Source: Candidatus Woesearchaeota archaeon (GTDB taxonomy: Archaea > Nanoarchaeota > Nanoarchaeia > Woesearchaeales > GW2011-AR4). Taken from it: a stretch of DNA of 13,993 nucleotides. Below, one piece after another: positions 1-6,535 of the stretch (position 1 is its first letter; each line of letters begins with the position of its first letter). Below the pieces are notes generated by a model. The model did not search any database. It saw only the letters and a program-made list of their open reading frames with translations, and was not told the DNA's origin. The stretch lies in contig JAHFQL010000004.1 of assembly GCA_023259315.1 (NCBI GenBank), positions 12,318 to 26,310 of the forward strand, in the 5' to 3' direction. Both the position numbers and the translations under genes were made by a program.

Positions 1-32
1 AATGTTCACTAAAAAAAATCTTTTTTGTTTAA
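1..32 (-). terminator. Possible oligo-T terminator after the surface-protein operon
   Basis: Immediately after the stop codon of the membrane-anchored gene, the minus strand carries a short A-run/T-run structure and then eight consecutive T residues (the A-run at 11-18 on the plus strand). Archaeal RNA polymerase is known to terminate at oligo-T tracts. The site lies at the window edge, so a further gene of the operon cannot be excluded. Confidence 0.4.
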
Positions 33-1229
33 TCATGTTCTTCTGGCAGTTATTACCTGATAATCTGTATATTCACCATCGCTAGCTGATACCACAAATT
101 GAATGTAAGGCCTGTCCAATTTTGTTGGCAATGAAGGGTCTGGCAACAAAGCCTTGACATCGTAGGTTATATGATCTTCGTCAGGATCTTCTGCTTTAAG
201 ATCGTAATCCTGCAGCAAGTCTTGTCTGGTTATTATATAATTTTCAGGAAATTCCAATTCATTGTTTAGGATATAATAAAGGGCCGGCGGCCTGTTTTGC
301 CTTGCAAAAACATATTCAAGCGGTTGTCCATAAATAAGTGACTTTTCGTCTTTCACAACAATCAAATCGTCACTTTTATAAGCGTTTTCTATGACTTTTA
401 TATAGAAAGAATTTTTGTCATTTTTAGGATCTTTGATATCAAATGTTATATTTTGTATATCATTATAAATTAAATCTTGGATAAAATAATAAATGTCCTT
501 GAGCCTTACATTTATTGTGTCCGAGAAATCTTTTATTTCTAAAACTTCCTTTGTGGCTGTGTTTAGTATTTTTAATGGTATTTCAGATTTCACGCTTATA
601 TCAGTGCTTCCGATTGTAATCTTTGTCTTGCTCTTTTGAACTTCTATTTCATAGCCTTGGCTTTTGAATGTGCTGAAATCTAAGCACGTGTCCAGATTAT
701 TGTCAATAAACTCCTCTATTTGATTTTGTATTGATTGCGGGCCTGAATAATTAAGGAAAGGTGTTATGCTTACGCCAAAAATTCCCTCAAAAGTTTTTGT
801 ATGTAAATCTTGTTTGTAGGGAAATATTATCCATGGGTAATCCGGCAGAAAAGCTGAGTATGGCGAAGGCAAGTATATTGGCGGATTTCTTATGTTGTAA
901 GCAACTTTGATGCCTTTGTTCTTTATAAAAAACCTCCCTTCATCAGAATCGATAAATTTTATTAGTGTGCCGCCCTGGTCAGTGTATATATATCCTCCTT
1001 GCTGCCCAAGCAAGACTAAAGAATCCTTTGCTAATTTATCCACGCAGCCTACCACAAATTCCTTTAGAGGCTGGTTCTGTGTGATAGTGTCTTGTGTTTT
1101 TTTAACGCTTTGTTGGGATATTTTTTTAACAGCTCCCTTGGATATGTACAATACTATACCAACTACAATGAACATCACTAATCCGATTATCATCAGCATT
1201 GTAACCTGTGACTTTAATGATTTTTTCAT
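33..1229 (-). CDS. Membrane-anchored surface protein, pilin-like N-terminus and cadherin-like C-terminus (hypothetical)
   Basis: This is a 398-residue protein of unknown function. The start is chosen at the ATG at 1229, which forms a 4-nt ATGA overlap with the stop of the upstream 905-residue gene. An in-frame ATG at 1262 would add 11 residues and overlap that gene by 37 nt; neither start has a clear ribosome binding site. The N-terminus is basic (MKKSLKSQ) and is followed by one hydrophobic segment at about residues 9-31. This resembles archaeal type IV pilin-like or signal-anchor N-termini, so the rest of the protein is probably outside the cell. The last 90 or so residues (motifs DPDEDHITY and SASDGEYTDY) look like a cadherin/dystroglycan-type Ig fold. 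The middle is not recognised. Coupling to the secreted neighbour suggests that the two proteins act together at the cell surface; this is inference. Confidence 0.6.
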   Translation of the reverse strand: MKKSLKSQVTMLMIIGLVMFIVVGIVLYISKGAVKKISQQSVKKTQDTITQNQPLKEFVVGCVDKLAKDSLVLLGQQGGYIYTDQGGTLIKFIDSDEGRFFIKNKGIKVAYNIRNPPIYLPSPYSAFLPDYPWIIFPYKQDLHTKTFEGIFGVSITPFLNYSGPQSIQNQIEEFIDNNLDTCLDFSTFKSQGYEIEVQKSKTKITIGSTDISVKSEIPLKILNTATKEVLEIKDFSDTINVRLKDIYYFIQDLIYNDIQNITFDIKDPKNDKNSFYIKVIENAYKSDDLIVVKDEKSLIYGQPLEYVFARQNRPPALYYILNNELEFPENYIITRQDLLQDYDLKAEDPDEDHITYDVKALLPDPSLPTKLDRPYIQFVVSASDGEYTDYQVITARRT

Positions 1230-3943
1230 TTTAGCCTTAGCTTTGAGGTCATATCGGGCCATATTGATTCAGGATTGAAACTTGAAGCCGCACTGCCCTG
1301 GGCTAAGACGAAATAATTCTTGCCTTCGTTTTTGCAGCTTACTCCTGACAAAATCAGTTTTTTAAATTCATTATATTTATCAACAGAGTTACAAATGTTG
1401 AAATCAAAATTATCATATTCTATAACCATATTTGTGACGCTCGTGGCTTCTATAAAACCCCTTATGGACTTTCCATTTTGCTCTGTCATGTATAAATTTC
1501 TGAATTTTTTAATTCCAGTTAGATATGATTCATCAAAAGGCGGACTTGTTATAAGCCGTTTAATTGTGTTTAATATATTATTTACAATAGATACAATGAA
1601 GGATGTTGGTTCCTGGCGTACGGTTATTACAATTGGATTCGAGCTATAGATCAATGTGTTTAATTTCTTGTTATACCAAACTTTATTTCCAGAATTGCAT
1701 GAACGATAATTTCCATCGTTTTGCACATTGCAGCTGGCTGCTCCTAAAACATTGAAAAGTCCATTCAAATCTTGTGTTTTGTTGCTATTCACAGATGCTG
1801 CGACTATAATATTGCCTTGTGTTTTTAAAATACAGAAATTATTTGCTTGAGCTGTAGAAACTATATCAGAGACTGCTTGACCAGTATCTGTTTGGTATCT
1901 AAGGTTATTTAAAGTGTTTTCCTTGCTGCCGCAGAATAGAGTATAATCGCCGCTCTTTAAGCTCAATAATTTTAATGCCAGTAATTTTGTCCTTGTTGAC
2001 CATAAACCGTTTTCACAATAATTATCTTCTGAATATTCATCAGAGTTTATACACTCTGTTGTTCCATCTTTTCCAAACGGATTTAGTAGACATTGAGTAT
2101 CCTGCAAACAGCATACTTCACCTTCTTCGTCTGGCGTTTTTTTATTTATGCATGAGCTGTCAACAATGGTAATGGCAACTTCATTTGATATTTTATCTGC
2201 TGATTTGTATATTCTAATTTTATAAACACCAGGCGTAAAATAAGATGGTACTGTCATAGTTGTTTGCGTTGCCTCCGCATTTACATTGCCAGTGACTGTA
2301 AAATTCTGGCCGTTTTTGTCTTTAGCCTGCACAATGCTTGTCAAATATCGTCCTGTGATATTCAGTATATTGCCAACTTTTACTGTTGTCGGGAGAATGT
2401 GCCAAATCTCGGGGATTTCACCTGGAGGGTGCGGGGGGCCGCTAACATTAACAATATAATAAGCCAACAGCCAATATGCACCAGAACCGCTGCCGCGTAT
2501 GCCTACATAGGAATCTGCTTCATCAGAGCACAATTTAAGATTGCCTTGACTATCAAATGAAATACTTTGGCCACCATTACAGCCATCCTTTGTCACTCTG
2601 CCATCTGCGCGCACCTTATCTAAAACTGTCTGGAGCGCACCAGGGCATCCAGGATCTATGCATTGTGCATAATACATAATATCCCATCTTGGAGAGTATC
2701 TTATATTCACAGGATCACCGTCAAATCTGTTAAAATCCCATGGACCCTGCATCCTGTTGCGATAATCAGGACCACTTTGGCATGGCAATCCATTGGGGGA
2801 TGCACCAGGATTTCCGGCACAAGCTCCTCCACCACCTACAGGCAACCACTGCCATTTTGCATCTGGGCTGCCCACAGAAAATATTATATCAACTACTGTA
2901 CCGTCGGGTAAATCAATTGTGTCATCTCTTGGCCCTCCTGATGGCTTGCAGCAATTCCTTCTGATATTTGCTCCCAGAAGATTTGCCTGCTCGACAACAT
3001 AGTCCATGCTGGCTGCTTCAGGAGGCTTGCACATCATCGCCCTGCCGACTTTTTCTTTTATGGTTGGTGGATTATCAACTGGGTAGCTTATATCAAATCC
3101 TATAGGATATGGTCCGGGATAACTGCACAATAATCCCACCCAGCTTTGTTGTCCAGTTACCTTGACATCAACACCTTTGGTTTTAGGTGTTGAAGAACTA
3201 TCTTTAATAATAGTCCAAGTTACTCCTTGTTGTGTAGCGGATGTATCTCTTAAACCCTTGACATAAAGAGAATAATCATTTCCCGATTGTCTAATTTCGC
3301 ATTGTGCATAGTTGCTAGCACATGGTGTATCTGGAACTATGATATAAGGAGAAGTGCCTCCGGAAATAGGCAAAGTTTTTTCTTCATTGACGGCAACAGA
3401 AACTTGGAATGTCGCAGGAGAATTGAAATCAATTCCAGTAGTTGTAGGGGTAACAGTACACGGTCCTAAAGTTTTGGTTCCAATCGGTTCATTATTACCA
3501 TCTTTATCTCCGCGATCGTTAATATTATTGGCTATTGCATAAATAGTGTAAGTTTTCCCATCTTTAAGTCCTGGAGGAGTTGGAAAATCAAAACCATGAT
3601 TTTGAGGATCACCACATGGCAGGCCTCCACGATTATTGCCTGCAATCACTGCAGGTATGTTAACTATAATTCCCCCTGGCGCAGAAAGGGTTGGATTATT
3701 TTGAGCTGCAGTAAATTGTACAGTCAGAGATGTAATATATTTATCTTGGTCGCATGCCCAACCACCAATATTGTTGCAATTGGCAGTATCAAGAGATCCT
3801 TTTGGGGGGTAATCATTACAAGCACAAATCCAAGAACACCAACATGCATTGACTTCATAAGAGTTTATAGCAAAGATTGCCGTAAACAGAATAACCGAAA
3901 TAAGCATAGATATTTTTTTAGAATTTTTTTTAATATTTGACAA
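1226..3943 (-). CDS. Large secreted cysteine-rich multidomain protein with Ig-like and TIG domains (hypothetical)
   Basis: This is a 905-residue exported protein. A basic N-terminus and a hydrophobic stretch at about residues 11-28 form a signal peptide. The sequence VNAC at 31-34 could be a cleavage site or a lipobox-like site. Visible parts in order: a beta-rich module at about 48-165 (GGWACD, then LKDGKTYTIYA); an Ig-like segment at about 165-265 (SGGTSPYIIV); an unrecognised middle; an IPT/TIG-like domain at about 511-595; a Cys cluster at 598-643; and a C-terminal region from about 650. There are 32 cysteines, which suggests disulfide bonding outside the cell. The start is TTG at 3943, chosen because AAGAGGT (3952-3958) sits 8 nt upstream; the first in-frame ATG (3907) has no such site and would shorten the signal peptide. 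A surface or adhesion role is plausible but not shown. Confidence 0.65.
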   Translation of the reverse strand: MSNIKKNSKKISMLISVILFTAIFAINSYEVNACWCSWICACNDYPPKGSLDTANCNNIGGWACDQDKYITSLTVQFTAAQNNPTLSAPGGIIVNIPAVIAGNNRGGLPCGDPQNHGFDFPTPPGLKDGKTYTIYAIANNINDRGDKDGNNEPIGTKTLGPCTVTPTTTGIDFNSPATFQVSVAVNEEKTLPISGGTSPYIIVPDTPCASNYAQCEIRQSGNDYSLYVKGLRDTSATQQGVTWTIIKDSSSTPKTKGVDVKVTGQQSWVGLLCSYPGPYPIGFDISYPVDNPPTIKEKVGRAMMCKPPEAASMDYVVEQANLLGANIRRNCCKPSGGPRDDTIDLPDGTVVDIIFSVGSPDAKWQWLPVGGGGACAGNPGASPNGLPCQSGPDYRNRMQGPWDFNRFDGDPVNIRYSPRWDIMYYAQCIDPGCPGALQTVLDKVRADGRVTKDGCNGGQSISFDSQGNLKLCSDEADSYVGIRGSGSGAYWLLAYYIVNVSGPPHPPGEIPEIWHILPTTVKVGNILNITGRYLTSIVQAKDKNGQNFTVTGNVNAEATQTTMTVPSYFTPGVYKIRIYKSADKISNEVAITIVDSSCINKKTPDEEGEVCCLQDTQCLLNPFGKDGTTECINSDEYSEDNYCENGLWSTRTKLLALKLLSLKSGDYTLFCGSKENTLNNLRYQTDTGQAVSDIVSTAQANNFCILKTQGNIIVAASVNSNKTQDLNGLFNVLGAASCNVQNDGNYRSCNSGNKVWYNKKLNTLIYSSNPIVITVRQEPTSFIVSIVNNILNTIKRLITSPPFDESYLTGIKKFRNLYMTEQNGKSIRGFIEATSVTNMVIEYDNFDFNICNSVDKYNEFKKLILSGVSCKNEGKNYFVLAQGSAASSFNPESIWPDMTSKLRLK

Positions 3944-4156
3944 TTTAGCATACCTCTTTTACAATTAACCAAATTCAAAATTTTCTTTAATAATCTTAAT
4001 ACAGTTTAGGGATATGTTTAAATAAATGATTACTTTAATATCTCCTATTAAAACCTTTTGTTTTTTGTAGCTTTGATGAATATTTTCTTGTTTATTGTTA
4101 TCATGTTTGAAATTAAAATGCTACCACCGAGAATAAATCGTTTAGTGTAAATCTTG
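3944..4156 (-). promoter_or_regulatory. Promoter and leader of the surface-protein operon
   Basis: This A+T-rich gap lies between the RelE-type gene and the 905-residue gene. On the minus strand a TATA-like TTTATTTAAAC falls at about 4016-4026, which predicts a start near 3995 and a leader of about 50 nt ending in AAGAGGT at 3952-3958. The remainder (about 4030-4156) holds nothing I can assign. Confidence 0.45.
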
Positions 4157-4432
4157 TTACCCAAAAACGTCATTCCAGTGCCTAATGTCAACAAATACTA
4201 TATGCTTTCCTTTGACAGCAAAAAGCAGAATATAATTTCCAGTCAAGTGTATCCTTTTATAATCATTCAATGGTGACCTAAGATTATTATAGGCATTTAT
4301 GGTCTTTTCATCTCTGCACACTATCTCCTGTAGCTTCTTATAGAATATCTGGGCCAAAATCTTGTCCTTTTTGCTTAGCTTAGCTAGTTTGGCTTTAAGA
4401 GCATCGGTTACATCATAAGTAAACATGTTCAC
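4157..4432 (-). CDS. RelE/ParE-family toxin
   Basis: This 91-residue protein fits the small RelE/ParE ribonuclease fold, whose members typically cut mRNA on the ribosome and are silenced by a partner antitoxin. Two N-terminal helices rich in Lys and Leu (residues 9-40) precede a beta-rich half. The basic pattern YKRIHLTGNYILLF (58-71) and the C-terminal VDIRHWNDVFG (81-91) are typical of archaeal RelE-like toxins. Basic residues R52, K59, R60, R84 and H85 are candidates for RNA contact. The start is GTG at 4432, forming a GTGA overlap with the antitoxin stop; an in-frame ATG at 4426 is an alternative that would remove two residues. The order antitoxin then toxin, with a 4-nt overlap, supports the assignment. 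Whether the toxin is active cannot be judged. Confidence 0.8.
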   Translation of the reverse strand: MNMFTYDVTDALKAKLAKLSKKDKILAQIFYKKLQEIVCRDEKTINAYNNLRSPLNDYKRIHLTGNYILLFAVKGKHIVFVDIRHWNDVFG

Positions 4433-4680
4433 AACTCAAGAAGCTTCTTAAGCTGAGCATTATTCATCTTTCTGTTGGTGTATTTTTTCTTATGGTCTTC
4501 ATAGATTGCGTCAAGCTCCTTTAAAGCCAACTCGTTTGGGGCAAGGTCTATATACTCGTTTCCTGCTTCAAGGGCAAGTCTTTTCAAAGCTTCGCTCCTA
4601 TTCCTAAGCCCAAATCTGCCTTTTATAACATCAAGAACCCTTGATGTGTAATCATCCATTTCTAACCTTGTTTGAACCAC
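4429..4680 (-). CDS. Ribbon-helix-helix-type antitoxin, partner of the RelE-type toxin
   Basis: This 83-residue protein has an N-terminal half (about 1-40) that reads as a ribbon-helix-helix DNA-binding fold: a short strand VQTRLEMD, then helix SRVLDVIKGRFGL and helix RSEALKRLALEAG. It resembles small archaeal antitoxins of the DUF2683 kind. The charged C-terminal half (about 44-83, rich in Lys, Asn and Leu) would wrap the toxin. The start is GTG at 4680, supported by AGGTGAT on the minus strand (4686-4692) ending 5 nt upstream. Antitoxins of this class usually repress their own operon together with the toxin. A phased repeat across the promoter and start codon of this gene is the obvious candidate operator. 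Confidence 0.75.
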   Translation of the reverse strand: MVQTRLEMDDYTSRVLDVIKGRFGLRNRSEALKRLALEAGNEYIDLAPNELALKELDAIYEDHKKKYTNRKMNNAQLKKLLEL

Positions 4681-4710
4681 ATTGAATCACCTTTAATCAC
4701 AATAAATCAC
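4675..4710 (-). repeat. Four GTGATT-like direct repeats at exact 10-bp spacing
   Basis: Reading the minus strand, GTGATT occurs at 4710-4705, 4700-4695 and 4690-4685. A fourth copy, GTGGTT, at 4680-4675 contains the GTG start codon of the antitoxin. The third copy also supplies the GGTGAT ribosome binding site. Exact helical phasing next to a ribbon-helix-helix gene suggests an autoregulatory operator; this is inference. Confidence 0.6.
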
Positions 4711-4713
4711 TCC

Positions 4714-4724
4714 AATTTATATAT
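4714..4724 (-). promoter_or_regulatory. TATA box of the RHH/RelE-type operon
   Basis: On the minus strand ATATATAAATT lies just upstream of the phased GTGATT repeats. A start about 25 nt downstream would fall near 4694, inside the repeats, leaving a very short leader. Bound repressor could therefore block initiation. Confidence 0.6.
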
Positions 4725-4812
4725 CTTTTCATTTGTAGGCATCCATTTTTGATTGAAATATAAAATTTATTTATTAACACTTGAAAGAAGTAAAAGTGCT
4801 CCCGCCGAAATT

Positions 4813-4831
4813 ACCGAAACATTTAAATATA
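4813..4831 (+). promoter_or_regulatory. BRE/TATA promoter of the AbrB-PIN operon
   Basis: The sequence ACCGAAACATTTAAATATA combines a BRE-like CCGAAAC with the TATA element TTTAAATA (4822-4829). The predicted start is near 4850, about 25 nt before the chosen ATG at 4876. This placement argues against any upstream extension of the antitoxin reading frame. Confidence 0.6.
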
Positions 4832-4844
4832 AGATTAATCTTAT
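4829..4844. promoter_or_regulatory. 16-bp perfect palindrome, candidate VapBC operator
   Basis: ATAAGATTAATCTTAT reads the same on both strands. It begins at the end of the TATA box and ends before the predicted transcript start. AbrB-type antitoxins bind as dimers and normally repress their own operon, so this is the natural operator candidate. Confidence 0.55.
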
Positions 4845-4875
4845 CTATCTTATTAAAAAGATATGTGAGGTAAAA

Positions 4876-5136
4876 ATGGGAACAATAATTGAAATGGGAA
4901 AAATAAGCTCAAGAGGGCAGGTTGCAATACCCGCTGACATTAGGGAACAGTTAGGGCTAGATGAAGGGACAAAAGTGCTGTTTTTTACGGAGCAAGACAC
5001 TTTAATGATGAAAAAAGTAACTGAGCAGAGTTTTGCGCAAATAACAAAGCCCCTAAAGTTAGCTGCAAAGCAAGCTGGAATGAAAGAAAAAGATGTTCCA
5101 GCTATGATTCAAAGATTTAGAAATAAGAGAAGATGA
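4876..5136 (+). CDS. vapB: AbrB/SpoVT-type antitoxin (VapB-like)
   Basis: This 86-residue protein has an N-terminal swapped-hairpin AbrB domain (about 4-48): MGKISSRGQVAIPADIREQL is the classic strand-turn-strand with RGQV and IP, followed by GLDEGTKVLFFTEQDTLMMKK. The C-terminal 35 or so residues are basic (ending in RFRNKRR) and would bind the toxin. The ATG at 4876 is chosen because GTGAGGT (4865-4871) lies 4 nt upstream and the promoter lies at 4813-4831, inside what would be the extended frame. The stop overlaps the PIN-domain gene by ATGA, the usual antitoxin-first arrangement. The expected role is to neutralise the toxin and repress the operon. Confidence 0.85.
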   Translation: MGTIIEMGKISSRGQVAIPADIREQLGLDEGTKVLFFTEQDTLMMKKVTEQSFAQITKPLKLAAKQAGMKEKDVPAMIQRFRNKRR

Positions 5137-5546
5137 AAATAACTGTAGACACAAATACCTTACTCTCGGCTACCTTTTGGAGTGGGTCTTCTGATAAGAT
5201 AATTTCAAAAGCTGAGATAAAAGAAATAGAACTTATCATATCAAACGATATTATCAAGGAATACGGCGAAGTATTGGATTATGAAGAAATCCAAGATAAA
5301 ATCAAAGATAAAAAATTGGAAATGAAACGAACTGTCGGAAAAATAATTTCTACATCAAAAATAGTTGTTACAAAAGAAAAATTGGCCATTGTAAAAAATG
5401 ATCCGGATGACAATATTATACTGGAGTGTGCAAAAGCTGGTAACGTTGATTTTATTATCAGTAATGATAAGCACCTACTAAAACTAAAGAAATTTGAAAA
5501 TATTCCGATATTGACTCCAGACGAATTCGTAGAAAAATATTTATAG
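5133..5546 (+). CDS. vapC: PIN-domain toxin (VapC-like ribonuclease)
   Basis: This 137-residue PIN-domain protein most resembles the toxin-antitoxin PIN family often called PIN_3. PIN toxins are Mg-dependent ribonucleases that cleave tRNA or rRNA. The acidic residues expected in the active site are present: D6 (VDTN), E43 or E46 (KEYGEV), D92/D93 (NDPDDN) and D112 (SNDKHLL). The full length and intact acidic set suggest a functional enzyme. It starts with an ATG that overlaps the antitoxin stop by 4 nt, so translation is probably coupled. It faces the RNase P gene tail to tail across 78 bp. Confidence 0.85.
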   Translation: MKITVDTNTLLSATFWSGSSDKIISKAEIKEIELIISNDIIKEYGEVLDYEEIQDKIKDKKLEMKRTVGKIISTSKIVVTKEKLAIVKNDPDDNIILECAKAGNVDFIISNDKHLLKLKKFENIPILTPDEFVEKYL

Positions 5547-5624
5547 ATAACAATATCATAGTTAAAATCTCATCGCTTGTTAGTGTTTTCTGCTTCTTCT
5601 TCTGCAGATATTTTGTTACAGAAC

Positions 5625-6245
5625 TCATAGTCTATAATCCAGAGAATTCTTGGCAATTTTTCCATCCATGCCTAACAAGTTGAACAAAGTTATCATGTCG
5701 TGTGGTGCTCTCAATTCAAATGGTTTATGGGAAAAAGAGCCAATTATAGTTTTTACTTTGTATTTTTGGCACATCCTTATATTTTGCATAATTCTGCCAA
5801 TTATAAGTGAAGATGTTTGTTCTGATTTGCCGAGCAGCGAGCTATAAGAAAAACCTACAGCAACATTATTTTGTCTTGCAATCTCACATATTATGTGGTT
5901 TAAGCCTGACGCTCTTTGATGCAAATAATCCCTCTTGTGCAATTCCTCAAATCCATAAATCATCTTTATTTTATTGCTTTCGATGAAAAATCTGTCTTTG
6001 TCAGAGCTTTTGGCAACGAGAAACCTTGAGTGGTTAATTGCTTTTTTAAAATTCTTTTGATTTACAATAAATCCAAATTCTATTCTGATTTTTTTATCAA
6101 TCAATCCTAATCCAGCCAGTCTTTGTTTGTCATACTCGTCAAAATCATAAAGAAAATATATTTTTTTAATGCCCAGCCTTGATGCTACCTCAAGAAATTC
6201 TTTTTCATTATTTTCTGGGATTACCACATCACTAAACATTATCAT
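5625..6245 (-). CDS. rnp3: Ribonuclease P protein component 3 (archaeal p30/Rpp30)
   Basis: This 206-residue protein is one of the archaeal RNase P protein subunits, which assist the RNA subunit in removing 5' leaders from tRNA precursors. The family has a PHP-like TIM-barrel fold. Recognisable parts are the N-terminal FSDVVIPENN, the signature HKRDYLHQRASGLNH (103-117), then NVAVGFSYSSLL and the basic RIMQNIRMCQKYKVKTIIGS (151-170), and a C-terminal ELRAPHDMITLFNLLGM. The length matches the family. The ATG at 6245 lies about 25 nt from the centre of a TATA box, so the transcript may be leaderless; the ATG at 6239 is an alternative start two residues in. It is divergent from tbp. No neighbouring gene of the RNase P complex is visible in the window. 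Confidence 0.92.
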   Translation of the reverse strand: MIMFSDVVIPENNEKEFLEVASRLGIKKIYFLYDFDEYDKQRLAGLGLIDKKIRIEFGFIVNQKNFKKAINHSRFLVAKSSDKDRFFIESNKIKMIYGFEELHKRDYLHQRASGLNHIICEIARQNNVAVGFSYSSLLGKSEQTSSLIIGRIMQNIRMCQKYKVKTIIGSFSHKPFELRAPHDMITLFNLLGMDGKIAKNSLDYRL

Positions 6246-6263
6246 CTTTCAATTAATTTTATG

Positions 6264-6276
6264 TTTTTATATAAAG
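6264..6276 (-). promoter_or_regulatory. TATA box of the RNase P p30 gene
   Basis: On the minus strand CTTTATATAAAAA centres near 6270, about 25 nt upstream of the ATG at 6245. That spacing predicts a leaderless or near-leaderless mRNA. Confidence 0.6.
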
Positions 6277-6319
6277 TTATTGCTGCTCCATAAGAAATCA
6301 AAGGGGCATAATATTTCTA

Positions 6320-6360
6320 TAGAGAATTTTGAATATATATCAATTTGTCAAAGTTCTCTA
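6320..6360. repeat. 13-bp inverted repeat between the rnp3 and tbp promoters
   Basis: TAGAGAATTTTGA (6320-6332) and TCAAAGTTCTCTA (6348-6360) are inverted copies with one difference, separated by 15 nt. In a plus-strand RNA the odd position would be a U-G wobble; on the minus strand it would be an A-C mismatch. It lies upstream of all tbp TATA candidates, so it could be an operator or part of a short RNA. No function is assigned. Confidence 0.5.
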
Positions 6361-6399
6361 AAATCTATGTCTTGATAATCCTATTTAAAAACAAAAGTA

Positions 6400-6434
6400 T
6401 TTATAAACAAAAGGGATTTATAAATATTTATAAA
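6400..6434 (+). promoter_or_regulatory. Three TTTATAAA boxes upstream of tbp
   Basis: Identical TTTATAAA elements occur at 6400-6407, 6417-6424 and 6427-6434, with a weaker TATTTAAA at 6382-6389. Initiation from the last box would fall near 6456, giving a leader of about 80 nt, which is long for an archaeon. TTTATAAA is itself palindromic, so each could bind TBP in either direction. Confidence 0.6.
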
Positions 6435-6457
6435 GAAAATACTTAAATTAGATTAAA

Positions 6458-6496
6458 AAAGCCTTGAATATTAAAAAGGGGGTGTTTTAGGGCTTT
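6458..6496 (+). other. Possible hairpin in the tbp leader
   Basis: AAAGCC (6458-6463) can pair with GGCTTT (6491-6496) across a 27-nt loop that contains a G-run and a TTTTAG stretch. It lies in the predicted untranslated leader, ahead of the ribosome binding site at 6523-6527. With only six base pairs the structure is tentative. Confidence 0.25.
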
Positions 6497-6535
6497 GTCG
6501 ATTGAAATAAATTATTTTAATTGGAGGAATCTAAA

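Noticed and set aside
2264..3542. Several plus-strand frames of 60-98 codons opposite the secreted protein gene
   Set aside because: They overlap one another, show no protein-family features, and lie wholly inside a long, convincing minus-strand gene.
4070..4135. A TGATGA sequence resembling a C box of a C/D guide RNA
   Set aside because: No matching CTGA D box at a suitable distance and no terminal stem were found.
4753..4875. An in-frame extension of the AbrB-type antitoxin by 41 residues upstream
   Set aside because: The extension would cover the BRE/TATA element and the palindrome. The ATG at 4876 has a good ribosome binding site and begins exactly where the AbrB domain does.
4681..4875. 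A CRISPR-like array, prompted by the short regular repeats
   Set aside because: The units are only 6 bp with 4-bp spacers and four copies. This fits an operator, not a CRISPR array.
5458..5628. A 56-codon minus-strand reading frame whose ATG overlaps the rnp3 stop by ATGA
   Set aside because: More than half of it runs antisense to the 3' end of the PIN-domain gene, it matches no family I know, and the ATGA can arise by chance. It is not reported as a gene.
6521..6535. A TTG start for tbp five codons upstream of the ATG
   Set aside because: It overlaps the GGAGG ribosome binding site, which is correctly spaced for the ATG at 6536.
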